A stretch of DNA of 64,000 nt from Deltaproteobacteria bacterium. Lineage in GTDB: Bacteria > Lernaellota > Lernaellaia > JACKCT01. This document shows, one piece after another, positions 36,032-46,169 of the stretch. Position numbers and translations under genes: made by a program. The stretch lies in NCBI GenBank assembly GCA_027493875.1, contig JAOSJX010000008.1, forward strand, positions 81,674 through 145,673. The letters are read 5' to 3'. The notes under the pieces are model-generated. The model ran no database searches, was not told the origin of the DNA, and saw only the letters and a program-made list of their open reading frames with translations. How positions within the stretch are numbered: position 1 is the stretch's first letter; each line of letters starts with the position of its first letter.

Positions 36032-37030
36032 TTACCGGTGGTCGTTCTCGAAGGTGGCGTAGAGCCAGCAGCGCACGGCGTGCCCCGGCGAAAGCGCCGT
36101 CTCGGGCGGTTCGTGCGTCGCACACGACGGCAACGCTTCCGGACAACGCAGATGAAACCGGCAGCCCGGCGGATGGTTCGTCGGGGAATGCACCTGGCCG
36201 GGAATCGTCGCGCGCACGCGCCCTTCCTCCAGATGTTTTGCCGCCGCCAAAAGCCCGCGCGTGTACGGATGCGCCGGCGAGCGCGTGATCGTCTCCGCCG
36301 GCCCCGTTTCAACGATCCGGCCCGCGTACATCACCGCGACGCGGTGGCAGGTCGGCGCGATGACGCCCAGGTCGTGCGTGATGAGCCAGAGCGCCGCGCC
36401 GCCTTCCTCCGTCAACTCGCGCAAAAGATCCAGAATCGCCGCCTGCAACGTCACGTCAAGCGCCGTCGTCGGCTCGTCCGCGACCAGCAGCCTCGGACGG
36501 CACGCGAGCGCCATGGCGATGAGCGCGCGCTGGCGCATCCCGCCGGAAAGTTGAAACGGATAACTCCGCGCCGCGCGTTCCGGGTCCGCGAGACGCACGC
36601 GCCGAAGCAACGCGACCGCCTCTTTCGTCGCTTCCGCCGCGCCGAGTCCCCGGTGAAGGCGCAGCACCTCCACGAGTTGCGTCTCGATGCGGAGGACCGG
36701 GTTGAGATAGGTCGTCGGATCTTGAAAAACAGCGGCGATGCGCGCGCCGCGCACGCGGCGGAGGCGCTCCGGCGCAAGGCCGATCAAATCGCCCTCGCCG
36801 TCGAAGAGCGCCGATCCCTCAACCGGCGCGTTCCGGGGTTAAAGTCCCAGGACCGCGCGAAACGACACCGATTTGCCGCATCCCGATTCGCCGACCAGGC
36901 CGAAGCGTTCGCCGGGCGCGACGGAAAAACTGACGCCGTCCACCGCGCGCGCGATGCCCGAGCCCGTTGCGAAGCGTGCGTGGAGATCCTTGACCTCGAG
37001 CAAGGCCGGCGGCGAAGGTTGGGAGGACAT
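36032..37030 (-). CDS. Oligopeptide/dipeptide ABC transporter ATP-binding protein (OppD/DppD-like), frame-disrupted
   Basis: About 333 residues. The N-terminus LLEVKDLHARFATGSGIARA, Walker A GESGCGKS, Q-loop AAVFQDPTTYLNPV, signature LSGGMRQRALIAMALA, Walker B LLVADEPTTALD and switch WLITHDLGV are complete. The C-terminus has the Cys-rich CRFHLRCPEALPSC segment typical of OppD/DppD. A frame change near 36838 splits the protein after the P-loop. No permease or binding-protein genes are next to it, so it is an orphan ATPase or shares a permease encoded elsewhere. Confidence 0.9.
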
Positions 37031-37044
37031 GAAGGGCGGCGCCG

Positions 37045-37770
37045 TTAGTCGCGCTGCGTGTCGAGCAGGTCGCGGAATTCCTCGCGGGTAATGATTTTTT
37101 TACGGATCAAGAGCTCCACCAGCGTGCGAAGTTCGCGGCTCTGGCGTTGATCCGGCCCGCGCAACGGGCGCTCGTCGCCGTCGGCGCGCATCACGACGAA
37201 TTCACCCAGATCGGCCGGCGCGGGGAGATCGATGGAGAAATGCGACGCGAGATCTTCCTCGCCGCGGCATTCGCGCAGCTTGCCGTCCGGGTAGCAAAAT
37301 TCGATCACGCGCAGCAGGTCCGCTTCCGGCGCCACCGATACCGCCACCTGGCAGTTGCTCACGAATTCCACCGTGTGCACCGCGTCCAGGTCCGTCGGAT
37401 CGGCCATGGCGATGAGCAGCTTCGCCGCGCCGTTTTTCAATTTGCGCGACACCGGAATCAGCGTGTATTTGCGGCAGATGTCCGGCGCCACCGAACGCAG
37501 CGCGTCCACGCGGATGTGGCTGCGGCGAAGATTGATGCGCGGAATATCGAGTTGATGCGCGATGGCTTCGAGAAGCTTTTCCTCCTCGATGTAACCCATG
37601 CGCACGAGATGCGATCCCAGCTTGCCGCCGAAGGTCCGCTGATCGACCAGCGCCGCCTTCAATTCGTGATCTTTGATGAGGCCGACGTGGAGCAGGAGTT
37701 CGCCGAGCTTGCGCGGGCCGCCCGGCGCCTTTCCGTTTCCGTTCTGTCCGACTGTCGGTTCGCCAACCAT
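37045..37770 (-). CDS. MshEN (GspE N-terminal) domain protein
   Basis: A 241-residue cytoplasmic protein. It has an MshEN-type domain (KLGELLLHVGLIKDHELKAA, GGKLGSHLVRMGYIEEEKLL, then AIAHQLDIPRINL), the module that precedes the ATPase of type II secretion and type IV pilus motors and can bind c-di-GMP. No ATPase domain follows. The C-terminal tail (RTLVELLIRKKIITREEFRDL) may be a second copy of the same fold's first helices. A stand-alone sensor of c-di-GMP or an assembly factor is plausible. It lies 2 bp from the lipoprotein gene upstream. Confidence 0.8.
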   Translation of the reverse strand: MVGEPTVGQNGNGKAPGGPRKLGELLLHVGLIKDHELKAALVDQRTFGGKLGSHLVRMGYIEEEKLLEAIAHQLDIPRINLRRSHIRVDALRSVAPDICRKYTLIPVSRKLKNGAAKLLIAMADPTDLDAVHTVEFVSNCQVAVSVAPEADLLRVIEFCYPDGKLRECRGEEDLASHFSIDLPAPADLGEFVVMRADGDERPLRGPDQRQSRELRTLVELLIRKKIITREEFRDLLDTQRD

Positions 37771-37771
37771 C

Positions 37772-38587
37772 TTAAAAATCCATCACGTTCATCCCCGGCC
37801 GTTCGGGGATGTCGAGGTCCGGAAGGCTTGGTCCCTTGCCGATCGTCACCTCGTCCAAGCGAAGCACGAGAGACCGTCGCTCGCCGGCCCGAAAAACAAT
37901 CTTCCGCGGCACCGGCAAGGATCCTTCCATATGGTTATCACATTCAATGACCGCGATATCACCAAGTTCGTTGCTCTGTTTATCATTCCCGGACACGGTC
38001 AGCCTTGTCAAGCGCCGCTCCGGACCCTCGACCGCGGCCCGCAGGCGCCGGCCCGTCGCGTCCGTTCCTTCCAGCATGACCGCGCCGCGGGGGTCGTCCA
38101 CCCCGGTGCTGACCATGTGCCACGACTCGGCCGGCGGCAGTCCGCCCGTCAACACCCAGGCGAGCGGGCTCGGGTCCGCGGGCAAGCCGAAAACGCGGCC
38201 GAGAACCTCCTCCGGCCGCCCGCGCACGAGCAGCCCCTCCATCGCATTTAGATAAAGCGCCCGCTCCGGGCGAATCACGAGGGAGCCCGCCGCCGTCATA
38301 AACGGGGTGAAGGCGTCGATGCGCACGCCGAGCCGCGGATCGGCCACGATCTGACAATCCGCCGAGCCCAGCGACAACCCCCCGGAACGCAGTTTGCCGT
38401 TGGCCGTGATCGGCTGGGCGCGCTCGATCATCGCCTGGGCCAGATCCTCCACGGGAGGCGACGGCATTTCGGGGACGGGACGCGGTTTGGCGCAGGAGGC
38501 GGCGAACAAGGCGGCGAGGCAGAACGCGAGCGCCGCCGTTCTCTTAGTCAATGTCTTCGACTTTCTTTTCGAGGCGCGCGCGGACAT
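37772..38587 (-). CDS. Outer-membrane lipoprotein, LolB/DUF4292-like
   Basis: A 271-residue lipoprotein: basic N-terminus, hydrophobic leader and lipobox AASC (CAKPRPVPEMPSPPVEDLAQ), then a beta-rich body (GKLRSGGLSLGSADCQIVAD, PRLGVRIDAFTPFMTAAGSL) with the curved-sheet pattern of LolA/LolB or DUF4292 proteins. It would carry lipoproteins or lipids or act in the envelope. The gene overlaps the TPR lipoprotein gene upstream by 44 bp, and such pairs recur in deltaproteobacteria. Family assignment rests on pattern only. Confidence 0.75.
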   Translation of the reverse strand: MSARASKRKSKTLTKRTAALAFCLAALFAASCAKPRPVPEMPSPPVEDLAQAMIERAQPITANGKLRSGGLSLGSADCQIVADPRLGVRIDAFTPFMTAAGSLVIRPERALYLNAMEGLLVRGRPEEVLGRVFGLPADPSPLAWVLTGGLPPAESWHMVSTGVDDPRGAVMLEGTDATGRRLRAAVEGPERRLTRLTVSGNDKQSNELGDIAVIECDNHMEGSLPVPRKIVFRAGERRSLVLRLDEVTIGKGPSLPDLDIPERPGMNVMDF

Positions 38588-40264
38588 CCGGCTCCGGGTG
38601 CAGATCCAGCGCGAGGCGGTAGAAACCGAGCGCGGCGGATTCGTTACCCATTTTCATATGGCAATCGCCCACGTGCTCCGCGACCACCGCCTCGTCCGGC
38701 ACCAGGCGAAAGCCCTTCTCCAACCAGACAAGCGCTTCCTTGTATTTGGCCCGCTTGTAAAGGAGCCAGCCGTAGCTGTCGGCGATGTACCCGTCGTTCG
38801 GACGCAGGTCCACCGCCCGCTTCAGCAAATCCTCCGCGCGGTCGAGGTCGACGTCCTTCTCGGCCAGCGTGTAGCCGATGAAATTGAGCGCGTCGGCGTT
38901 GTCCGGGTCCTTGTCGAGAACGCCCTCCATGAGTTCCACGCCTTCTTCCCATCGGCCCGCGCGCTCAAGAATATTCGCGAGCGTGTAGGGCATCGCGTCG
39001 TCGTTGGGCAGAAGATCCATCGCCTTGCGCATCATGCGCACGGCCTCGTCCACCTTACCCTGGTCGGAGACCACCAGCGCCAGCGTCCGCATGAGGTAAG
39101 GGTCGTCCGGGTGAACCTTGAGCGCGCTGCGCAAATGTTCCGCCGCCTCGTCCAGCCGGCCGATGCGCCGGAGCAAGCCGCCCCGCGCCGCCAGCGCGTC
39201 GCCGTACAGGGGATGATCGCTCGGAATGCGCGCGTACGTGCGCAGCGCCTCATCGACGCGGTTGAGCCGCGTCAGGCACACGCCCTTGAAATACAGCGCC
39301 TGCCCGTTTTTCGCGTCCGCGGCGAGTACCAGATCGAACTCGTTCACCGCCTCGTCGAACCGGCCCTGCTGGTAGAGAATCAAGCCGCGGTTCACGCGCA
39401 CGTCCGATTCGTCGAAATCGAACAGACGCAGTTTTTCGTTCTCCCGCTGGGCGTCCTCCAAATGGCTGCCGCGCAGGTGCATCTGCACGAGGTGGGACCG
39501 TAGCCGCGTGTTGTCCGGGTTGATGTCGAGCGCGCGTTCGTAGTGCTCGATCGCCGTGGTGTCCGCGCCGCCGATTTCCGCGCAGTAACCGAGCGCCAGT
39601 TCGGCCAGCTCGAATTGGGGCTCGGCGCGCACCGCTTCGTCGAGATACGGCTCGGCGGCGTCGCAACGATCGTCCAGGAGCTCGATGCGCGCGCGTTCGA
39701 AATGGCCCATCGGCGCGTCGGGGTGGCGGCGGATGTAATCGTCGAGCAGCGTGCGCGCGTCGTGGAACTCTTTTTTCAGGATGAGCAGGCGCGAAAGAAG
39801 AAGCGGAACGTCTTCGTGGTCCGGGTCGCGCGCGAGGATTTCGCGGTAGACGCGGATCGCGTCGTTCAGGCGGCCCTGCGCGGCGTAGAGACCGGAGAGC
39901 AGCACCGCGTTGTCCACGTTCGCCGGCGCGAGGGCGTAGGCGCGGCTCGCGTTGAAGATGGCTTGGTCGAGGTTGCCGTCCTTCACCCACAGCGCCGCCA
40001 GCGTGCGGTGGATGTCCGCGTTGTCCGGGTCGAGCTTGGCGAGCCGGAAATACGCCTCGCGCGCGCGGTCGAAATCGCCGCGCATCGCCGCGTCTTCCGC
40101 CACGATGAGCAGATAGAAATACTCGGAGCGCGCCTCGATGTCCTGGGCGGACGCCAGGGCGCGCGCCTGGCTCTCGGAGACGCCCGTCACGCCCGGTTTC
40201 GCGCACCCGGCGGCAACTAAAGTGCGGCCCCGGCGGCCGCCAATATTTTCCACATATTCTTCAT
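38544..40264 (-). CDS. TPR-repeat lipoprotein, frame-disrupted at the signal peptide
   Basis: About 570 residues. The leader MKNMWKILAAAGAAL and lipobox VAAGC are split by one frame change near 40218; removing a base gives LVAAGCAKPG. The mature protein is about 14 tetratricopeptide repeats (FDRAREAYFRLAKLDPDNAD, GRLNDAIRVYREILARDPDH, GRWEEGVELMEGVLDKDPDN and others). It is probably anchored in the outer membrane and assembles complexes. It is followed by the LolB-like and MshEN genes on the same strand. Confidence 0.88.
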
Positions 40265-40362
40265 CGTCCGTTGCTCGGTTGCAGGCGTAGCCCACAACCC
40301 CCGCGCCGTCAAGTTATGACACGCTTCGCGTCGCGAAGTTGCGCGCCCACGAATAATTTCCG

Positions 40363-40806
40363 TTACGGTCGTTTATAAAAAAGAAGCGAAACGATTTTCC
40401 ATTCGCCGTCCGCGGTTTTCACGAGCGTGAAGCGGTCGATGCCGCGCTCCACGTGATCCTTCTTATCCAACTCCCAAAACGCCTCCACCGACGCCGCGTG
40501 CTCGTCCGCCAAAACCTTGTATTCCAGCATCCTCTCGGTCAGCCGCGAACCCGGCCGGCGCTGCACCGACGCCTGTCCGCGCACGAAATCGTCGACGTTC
40601 TTCTCCGCTCGGACGACGCCGTCCTTCACGAACGAGATCACCGCGTCGTCGTGGAAGTGCGCGCGGTAGGCTCTCATATCGCCCGCGGACCAGCTTGAAA
40701 AATACGACGTGAGAAACGCTTCGATATCCTTGTCCCGTTCCGCCGCCGGCTTCGAGCACGCCGCCGCGGCCAGGAGAAGAACGAGCACGATCGCCGCGCG
40801 TCTCAC
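40363..40806 (-). CDS. NTF2/SnoaL-like lipoprotein
   Basis: A 147-residue lipoprotein with a leader ending in AAAAC (CSKPAAERDKDIEAF) and an NTF2-like fold (FLTSYFSSWSAGDMRAYRAH, DGVVRAEKNVDDFV, ERGIDRFTLVKTADGEWKIV). Such domains bind small ligands or act as dimerisation modules; catalysis is not indicated. The ATG overlaps the stop of the spermidine synthase gene by 4 bp. Confidence 0.82.
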   Translation of the reverse strand: MRRAAIVLVLLLAAAACSKPAAERDKDIEAFLTSYFSSWSAGDMRAYRAHFHDDAVISFVKDGVVRAEKNVDDFVRGQASVQRRPGSRLTERMLEYKVLADEHAASVEAFWELDKKDHVERGIDRFTLVKTADGEWKIVSLLFYKRP

Positions 40807-42389
40807 GGCTGCCCCAGGCTGCGCGCGATGAAGTATTCCACCGGATTTTTGCGGTCCGTCAGGACCGTTCCGTGCACCGCCTCGTCCGTTCGCGGGTGGT
40901 ACGGCCCGCGGATGAGCGACGCGACGCGCGCCGCCGCCTCGCCCAAGAGCTCGTCGGCCTCTTTCGGCGCCGCGTTGCTCGCCACGATCACGATGTTCTG
41001 CACGTTCGCCGGCCGGAAAAATCGAGGGGATAAACCGTCACGTGCTCGAAAATCTCGCCGAGCGTCAGATACAGCGACTGAAAAAGCGCGGCGTATTTTC
41101 CCTCGACGCCGCTGATCGCGTTCATGATGAACACGCCGCCGGGGTTCAACCGCCGCTCCACGAGCGTAAAAAATTCCTTCGTCACCAGATGCGGCGGAAT
41201 CGCGCGGATGCCGTTGTACGCGTCGCCGAAGATGAAATCATAAGTCGCGTCGGTGTGCGCGAGATAACGCCGCGCGTCCTGCGCAAAGGTCCGAATGCCG
41301 GGATATTGGTCGAGCCGAAAGTACCGCCGCCCGACCTCGATCACTTCCGGGTCGATCTCCACCACGTCCACCGCCGCGTCCGGATACGCGTCGCTGACCG
41401 CTTCCGGCATCCCGAACGCCCCGCCCCCGATAAACAGCGCCGTGCCGACCGGTTCGTTGTACAGCCGCGCGATCTCCCAATACCGCTGATATACCACCGG
41501 CAGCGCCCGCGAACGCACGAACTGCGCCCCCTCGACGGTCGTATCCAAGTAAAGATGCCGCACCTGATCTCCGCGCACAGGTCGCTCGCGCACGCGGATG
41601 CGGTGATAGAACGTGATGTCCTGAAACAGCGTGCCCGGCGGCGTCTCTTCCACGTAACCGTACGTCAATCCGGGCACGATCACGGCCAGCGCGCACGCCG
41701 CCGCAACCGCGGCCGTTTTCGTGCCCGCGCGCGAAACGAAAAGGATATAGCCCGCGGCGGCCAGCGCCGCCTGAAGCGCCGCCACGATGAAAAACAGAAG
41801 CCCGAGATCAACCAGCGGAATAAGCACGAATCCCGCCGCGAACGTTCCGCTCACGCTGCCGAGCGTGGACAGCATCCCGATCGTCCCCGCCGACACGCCG
41901 ATCTTCCGGTCGCCGTAAATCAAACTCAAAAAGACGCACCGTAAACGGCGATACCGCCGCCAGCAGACACCCCGGCAGTGCGAACAGGCCGAGGCTGGCC
42001 ACGATCGGCCCGGCCACAACGCCGGCGGGTTCCACGGATTTTTCGAGCAGGCGGTACGCGACGGGGATCAGTCCCGTGGACGCGGCGCCGCCGAGCAACA
42101 GATAAACCAACGGGCTCCACGCCGGCTTCCGGTCCGCGATCGATCCGCCCACGTAGTATCCCACGGCGATGGCCACCAGAATCACGCCGATGAGGCCCGT
42201 CCAGGTATACAAGCTGTTGCCGAACCAGGGCGCCAGAAGGCGGTTCCCCGCCAGCTCGACGATCATGATCGACGCGCCCGAGCAAAAGGCCGCCAGAAAA
42301 AGATAGATCCGGTGCCCCGCGCCGAGCGCCGCGCGTTCCGCCGGGGCTGAGACGCCTCGTTTGGGCGATGATTTCGCGGATTTAGCCAT
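40803..42389 (-). CDS. Fused membrane protein and spermidine synthase-like protein, frame-disrupted
   Basis: About 528 residues. The N-terminal half has around seven or eight hydrophobic segments (IYLFLAAFCSGASIMIVELA, LYTWTGLIGVILVAIAVGYY, AAGFVLIPLVDLGLLFFIVA). The C-terminal half is a spermidine-synthase-like SAM fold with ALFIGGGAFGMPEAVSDAYP, VDVVEIDPEVIEVGRRYF, DARRYLAHTDATYDFIFGDA and VTKEFFTLVERRL. Frame changes near 41930 and 41010. Similar fusions are widespread; true aminopropyl transfer has not been shown for most, so the function is uncertain. It overlaps the NTF2-like gene by 4 bp. Confidence 0.87.
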
Positions 42390-42413
42390 ACGTCTCCAAG
42401 TCCGCGCCGAAGC

Positions 42414-42579
42414 TAGGAACCTGTAGGGCATAGATGGTCGAGCCGGTGAGTGCCTGGGCGTCGAGGTCAAGGAACGAAGGAGCGGAAATACCGGAACGTA
42501 TTTTAAGCCTTCGTGACGCAGAGATCGGCGTCCAGGCGCTCATCCGGCGACGTGCCGGTCTATGTCCTATAGGTTCCTA
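42414..42579. mobile_element. Small TA-flanked inverted-repeat element (MITE-like, IS630/mariner type)
   Basis: A 166-bp element with 20-bp ends that match in 18 of 20 positions as inverted repeats (left TAGGAACCTGTAGGGCATAG; the right end is its near complement). The similarity continues inward with gaps for about 50 bp, so the whole can fold back. Both outermost bases are TA, the target duplicated by IS630/Tc1-mariner transposons. It carries no gene and lies between the spermidine synthase gene and the beta-propeller lipoprotein gene. Confidence 0.7.
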
Positions 42580-42722
42580 CCACTCCTCCCCGTGATCCGT
42601 AAATAACCGACATGCGGCCTCGATTGCGCTGAGGCAGCCCTTTATAACGGTGATGGAGGAAAAATTAATGCTTGATTCCCTAAAATCCGTAAATTGTAGT
42701 CAATTCCCCCACAAATTATTTC

Positions 42723-42751
42723 TTGACTTCGCAAATGGAGCATATTATATG
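42723..42751 (+). promoter_or_regulatory. Sigma-70-type promoter of the beta-propeller lipoprotein
   Basis: -35 TTGACT (42723-42728), a 17-bp spacer and -10 TATATG (42746-42751) in an unusually AT-rich stretch. The predicted start near 42758 is about 23 nt before the ATG at 42781. Confidence 0.6.
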
Positions 42752-42780
42752 TGGGGAGATTAATGACTGATAGGTGCTTT

Positions 42781-45084
42781 ATGCGCCGCAACCTGACAAA
42801 GCTCCCGCTTTTAACGGTCGCGGCGCTTTGCCTTTTGGCCTTTGGAGCGATCACGGGTTGCTCATGCGGAAACGGCGATACCGATGAATCCGGCGGCGCG
42901 GGAGACCTGGACGACGATACATCGCCGGGTGACGACGATACTTCGTCCGATAACCCCGCCGACGACGATGACGACGCCGACGACGATGATGATGACGCGG
43001 AGGACCCCAGGTGTTCCCGCGGTTTCGTCACGCCGGACGGCGGATGCATCATTCAACTGGCCGGCGGAAAGCCGGGGCACGACGGCGTCGCCGTCAAGGT
43101 CGGTCCGGACGGCACCGAATATATCGCCGTCGCCAAGGGCCGGGAAATCGTCGTTTACTCCAAGCCGCCGGCCTCCAGCGGCCAGTCGCCGGGCGACGAT
43201 GTTTATCCGCCGATGTTCTGGGAGACCGGTAGTGGTTGGCACGCGGAGATTATCGATCATCTGGGCTCCGCCCCGGCCCTCGCCTTGGACGGCGAGGGAA
43301 ATCTCCACCTCGCCTATACGGACCTCTACACGCCCGGCGTAACGTACGCGACGAACGCCTCGGGGACGTGGACGGCCGAGGTGGTGGAATCGCTGGCGGG
43401 AAACCAAACACTCCACGAGAATAAACTTGCCGCGATCGCCGTGGACGGGAACGGCTTCGCGCACGTGGCGTACACCGCCGGGCGGACGGACGGCCAGGAT
43501 TCGGTCCGTTACGCGACGAACCGGAGCGGAACCTGGGTAGCCGAGCGCGCGGCTTTTCTCGGCGAGGGATGGGCGATCTCCATGTCCGTGGCCGTCGATT
43601 CGGAAAGCCAAGCCTACATCGGCTTCAATTGGGGGGTGGAGCACTATGACTACAAGAATTTCTTCGGGATGGTCTCGACGAACCGGGACGGTTGGTGGCG
43701 CCCGCTTCGGACGATTCCGTTCAGTATCGGATTGAGCGTCGCGGTCGATGCGTGGGACGGCGCGCACGCCTCGTGGGACCTGTGGCCGGTGGGGATTCAA
43801 TACGCGGACGAACGAGACGGCGGCTGGTGGCAGGCCGAGACCTTGGGCACGTATCAATACGACGGCGGAGCGTACCCGTCGCTGGCCATCGACGACGAGG
43901 GAACCGCGTTTATCGCGTATCTCAAAGACGTTTGGGGGATCAATTACGCGACGAACGAGAGCGGGACGTGGCTGATCGAGACCTTGCCGGGCGCAAATGC
44001 GTACCGCACTTTGTCGCTGGCCTTGTCCCCGTCGGGCGCGCCGCGGATCGCGTTTCTCGACGACGACGACCGTCTCTCCCTGGCACGGCGCAAAGGGGAA
44101 ACGTGGTCCTACGAACGCGTCGACCCGGACTTTGCCGGCGGCGGCGCCTTCAATTCCGCCGTGGCCGCCGGTGCGCAGGGAGTAGCTTACGTTTTACGTC
44201 GACAATATGGGACGGGAATCGTTTTCGAGAAAATCGTGGATAGCGTCGTCAAGGAAAGAACAATCGTCAATACGGAATGGGAGAATTTCGATATATCGAA
44301 ACAGGCGATCGCTCTCAAAAACGGCGCTATTCATGCCGCATTGGCCGATCTGGAAAACAACGAAATATTGTACGGCGTTCGACAACGCGGAACGTGGGAA
44401 TGGAGACCGATCGCCGTAACGGATTCCTTGCGTCAAGTTTTTCTGGCGGTCGATTCGGAAGGCGTCGCGCGCTTTTTTTATGAAAACACGGATCACCTGC
44501 TTAAATATTTGACGTCCCGCGATTTTGACACTCACGAGACGATTGGTCCCGGCGATCTCGATCGGGACGCGGCGATTTGTATTGACACACATATTAACGT
44601 GCACGTCGCTTACTCAAAAAACGAATCCGCGCTCTATCACGTTTCCGATGAATCCGGCACGTGGGCGGACGAAGCCGTTTATCCCGGCGGGGACAACGGA
44701 CATCTTTCGATAGCCTGTACCGACGCCGGAGAAATTTATATCGGATGGATGGAGCACGAAATAACCCATGCATCAAACATCATGTTCGCTCGCCGCTCGG
44801 AAGCGGGCCTATGGAAATATGAAATTGTGCACCCGGATCATTTTGAGAATCTGAACACTTCGGACACGTGCGTTTTTGAAAACGCCGACGGTGTTCCGGA
44901 AATCGTATTCACTTCGGAATTGAATGAAACGGACAATGTTCTACGAACCGCGCGCTTGGAAGGCTCGGCGTGGAATTATCGGGTGCTCGACACGATGGGA
45001 TACCGCGCGAAATGTTCGTTCAACGGTTCCGAGGTTCACGTTGTCTACGATTCGACGGCTCTAGGTTACGGGGTGTTCCCGTAA
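42781..45084 (+). CDS. Asp-rich linker lipoprotein with beta-propeller-like repeats
   Basis: About 767 residues. The leader MRRNLTKLPLLTVAALCLLA ends in a lipobox AITGC, followed by a second Cys (CSCGNGDTDESGG) and an Asp-rich linker with DDDDDADDDDDDAED. The rest consists of propeller-like repeats recognised by HLAYTDL, VTYATNASGTWTAEVVES, HVAYTAGRTDGQDSVRYATN and VHVAYSKNES: a hydrophobic strand, VA(Y/F), then YATN-SGTW. The ATG at 42781 is chosen for its leader and an AGGTG site; two upstream starts exist. The later third has lower GC than the first. It is probably an outer-surface binding protein. No enzymatic motif is visible. Confidence 0.85.
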   Translation: MRRNLTKLPLLTVAALCLLAFGAITGCSCGNGDTDESGGAGDLDDDTSPGDDDTSSDNPADDDDDADDDDDDAEDPRCSRGFVTPDGGCIIQLAGGKPGHDGVAVKVGPDGTEYIAVAKGREIVVYSKPPASSGQSPGDDVYPPMFWETGSGWHAEIIDHLGSAPALALDGEGNLHLAYTDLYTPGVTYATNASGTWTAEVVESLAGNQTLHENKLAAIAVDGNGFAHVAYTAGRTDGQDSVRYATNRSGTWVAERAAFLGEGWAISMSVAVDSESQAYIGFNWGVEHYDYKNFFGMVSTNRDGWWRPLRTIPFSIGLSVAVDAWDGAHASWDLWPVGIQYADERDGGWWQAETLGTYQYDGGAYPSLAIDDEGTAFIAYLKDVWGINYATNESGTWLIETLPGANAYRTLSLALSPSGAPRIAFLDDDDRLSLARRKGETWSYERVDPDFAGGGAFNSAVAAGAQGVAYVLRRQYGTGIVFEKIVDSVVKERTIVNTEWENFDISKQAIALKNGAIHAALADLENNEILYGVRQRGTWEWRPIAVTDSLRQVFLAVDSEGVARFFYENTDHLLKYLTSRDFDTHETIGPGDLDRDAAICIDTHINVHVAYSKNESALYHVSDESGTWADEAVYPGGDNGHLSIACTDAGEIYIGWMEHEITHASNIMFARRSEAGLWKYEIVHPDHFENLNTSDTCVFENADGVPEIVFTSELNETDNVLRTARLEGSAWNYRVLDTMGYRAKCSFNGSEVHVVYDSTALGYGVFP

Positions 45085-45133
45085 ATCTTTGATCGGCGCG
45101 AAGTAAACATTCCAAAAATCGAGAGGTGATGCG

Positions 45134-45802
45134 ATGGAGAGGTGTATCCGATACGCGTGTGTGCTGGTCTGCCTGCTGTTGGGCTCGTCCGTAGCGTATG
45201 CAACGACGGACTCCGATCCGCCGGCGAATTGGGACATGGCCTATCTCACGGAGGACGACGAGCTGTGCCCGCCCGGCGAGGAATGCGGTTCGCCGGATTG
45301 GCAAATTGTATGGCAAGGCGAATTTGAGTTTCCAAGGTATCACGACATTAGGTTCGAAGGAGTTTACTGGGAAATAGGGGACAGTCACCTATTATTAGAG
45401 TGCAAATATAGATCTCTTTCACTAATGATTTAGTACGACGCAGAGGAGGAAGAGATATTGCCGATCGGCTGCGCGTACGCCGAACTCGACGTGGGCGGCG
45501 AGGTTCACTACAACGCGCCGGACGCGCCGTATTCGTTCTGGCCGACGCTGGCCCGCGATACGGAGGAACCGGACATCGCGGGGACGGGAACCTATCCGCT
45601 GCTCGTGTGGGGTGGGGGTGAGTCGTCGCTGACGGCGTTCAACGTCGATCCGGGCGAGGTGACGTTCACGATCTCCGTGAACGGGGAAGAGTTGGAACTG
45701 GTCGTGCCGGACGTGTGCGCGGACGGCTACGTCACGACGTACGCGACGTTCTATTCCTCCACATACATCGCCAACCCCACGCACGAAAACTGCACGTATT
45801 GA
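45134..45802 (+). pseudogene. Secreted small-protein gene interrupted by an in-frame TAG
   Basis: One reading frame holds a signal peptide (MERCIRYACVLVCLLLGSSV), a first part to 45430 and, after a TAG at 45431, a second part (YDAEEEEILPIGCAYAELDV, then PLLVWGGGESSLTAFNVDPG) ending with NPTHENCTY. There is no frame change, only the amber codon, in an AT-rich piece (45340-45430) of different base composition. Either the gene is broken, the stop is a base error or the AT-rich piece was inserted. The full product would be about 222 residues with several Cys, exported, of unknown function. It follows the beta-propeller lipoprotein by 50 bp. Confidence 0.65.
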
Positions 45803-45980
45803 CCACGGGCCTTCCGGCGCGGCGTGAACCGCGCCGGAAGGCACGGCGTGACGAACGACAAAACCTTTCCGGCCCGCGGTTATCTTCGCGAAGATCGCCG
45901 AACGGATGCCGTCTTGCCTCAATTCCCATAAAGGCCGATGATGGGCGCCTTCCAGAATAACGAGGCACGGGGATCGGTAC

Positions 45981-46145
45981 GTGAGCGAATCGGGCACGGA
46001 AAAAAACTTCGAGTTGCTGGAGGGGCAGGTCGCGCTGCGTTACGACCTGGTGCGGAAAAAGATCGACCGCTATTTCCAGCGCGTCGAAAAGGCGTTGAAT
46101 AAAGGCCAAAAATTGCCCTCGCCGGACGAGCCGGACGAGGAATGA
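45981..46145 (+). CDS. 54-residue helical acidic-tailed protein
   Basis: A small gene with a GTG start: MSESGTEKNFELLEGQVALR, then a helix with alternating charge (LVRKKIDRYFQRVEKALNKG) and an acidic end (LPSPDEPDEE). It ends 24 bp before the Ser/Thr kinase ATG. Length, composition and position suggest a small helical partner of the kinase or a signal-complex subunit. The GTG start is supported by codon use consistent with the following genes. It would be missed by gene callers with a 60-residue minimum. Confidence 0.65.
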   Translation: MSESGTEKNFELLEGQVALRYDLVRKKIDRYFQRVEKALNKGQKLPSPDEPDEE

Positions 46146-46169
46146 ACCGGCCTGACGGGCACGCGGCCA

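Noticed and set aside
35882..37048. A 388-residue plus-strand open frame
   Set aside because: Antisense of the OppD-like ATPase gene; no ribosome site or motifs.
42642..43052. A Ser-rich 136-residue minus-strand frame
   Set aside because: Reverse reading of the Asp-rich linker of the lipoprotein at 42781 (GAC/GAT becomes Ser/Val/Arg codons).
45431..45433. TAG recoding as a sense codon
   Set aside because: TAG ends other genes in the window normally (for example at 1973), so genome-wide recoding is unlikely.
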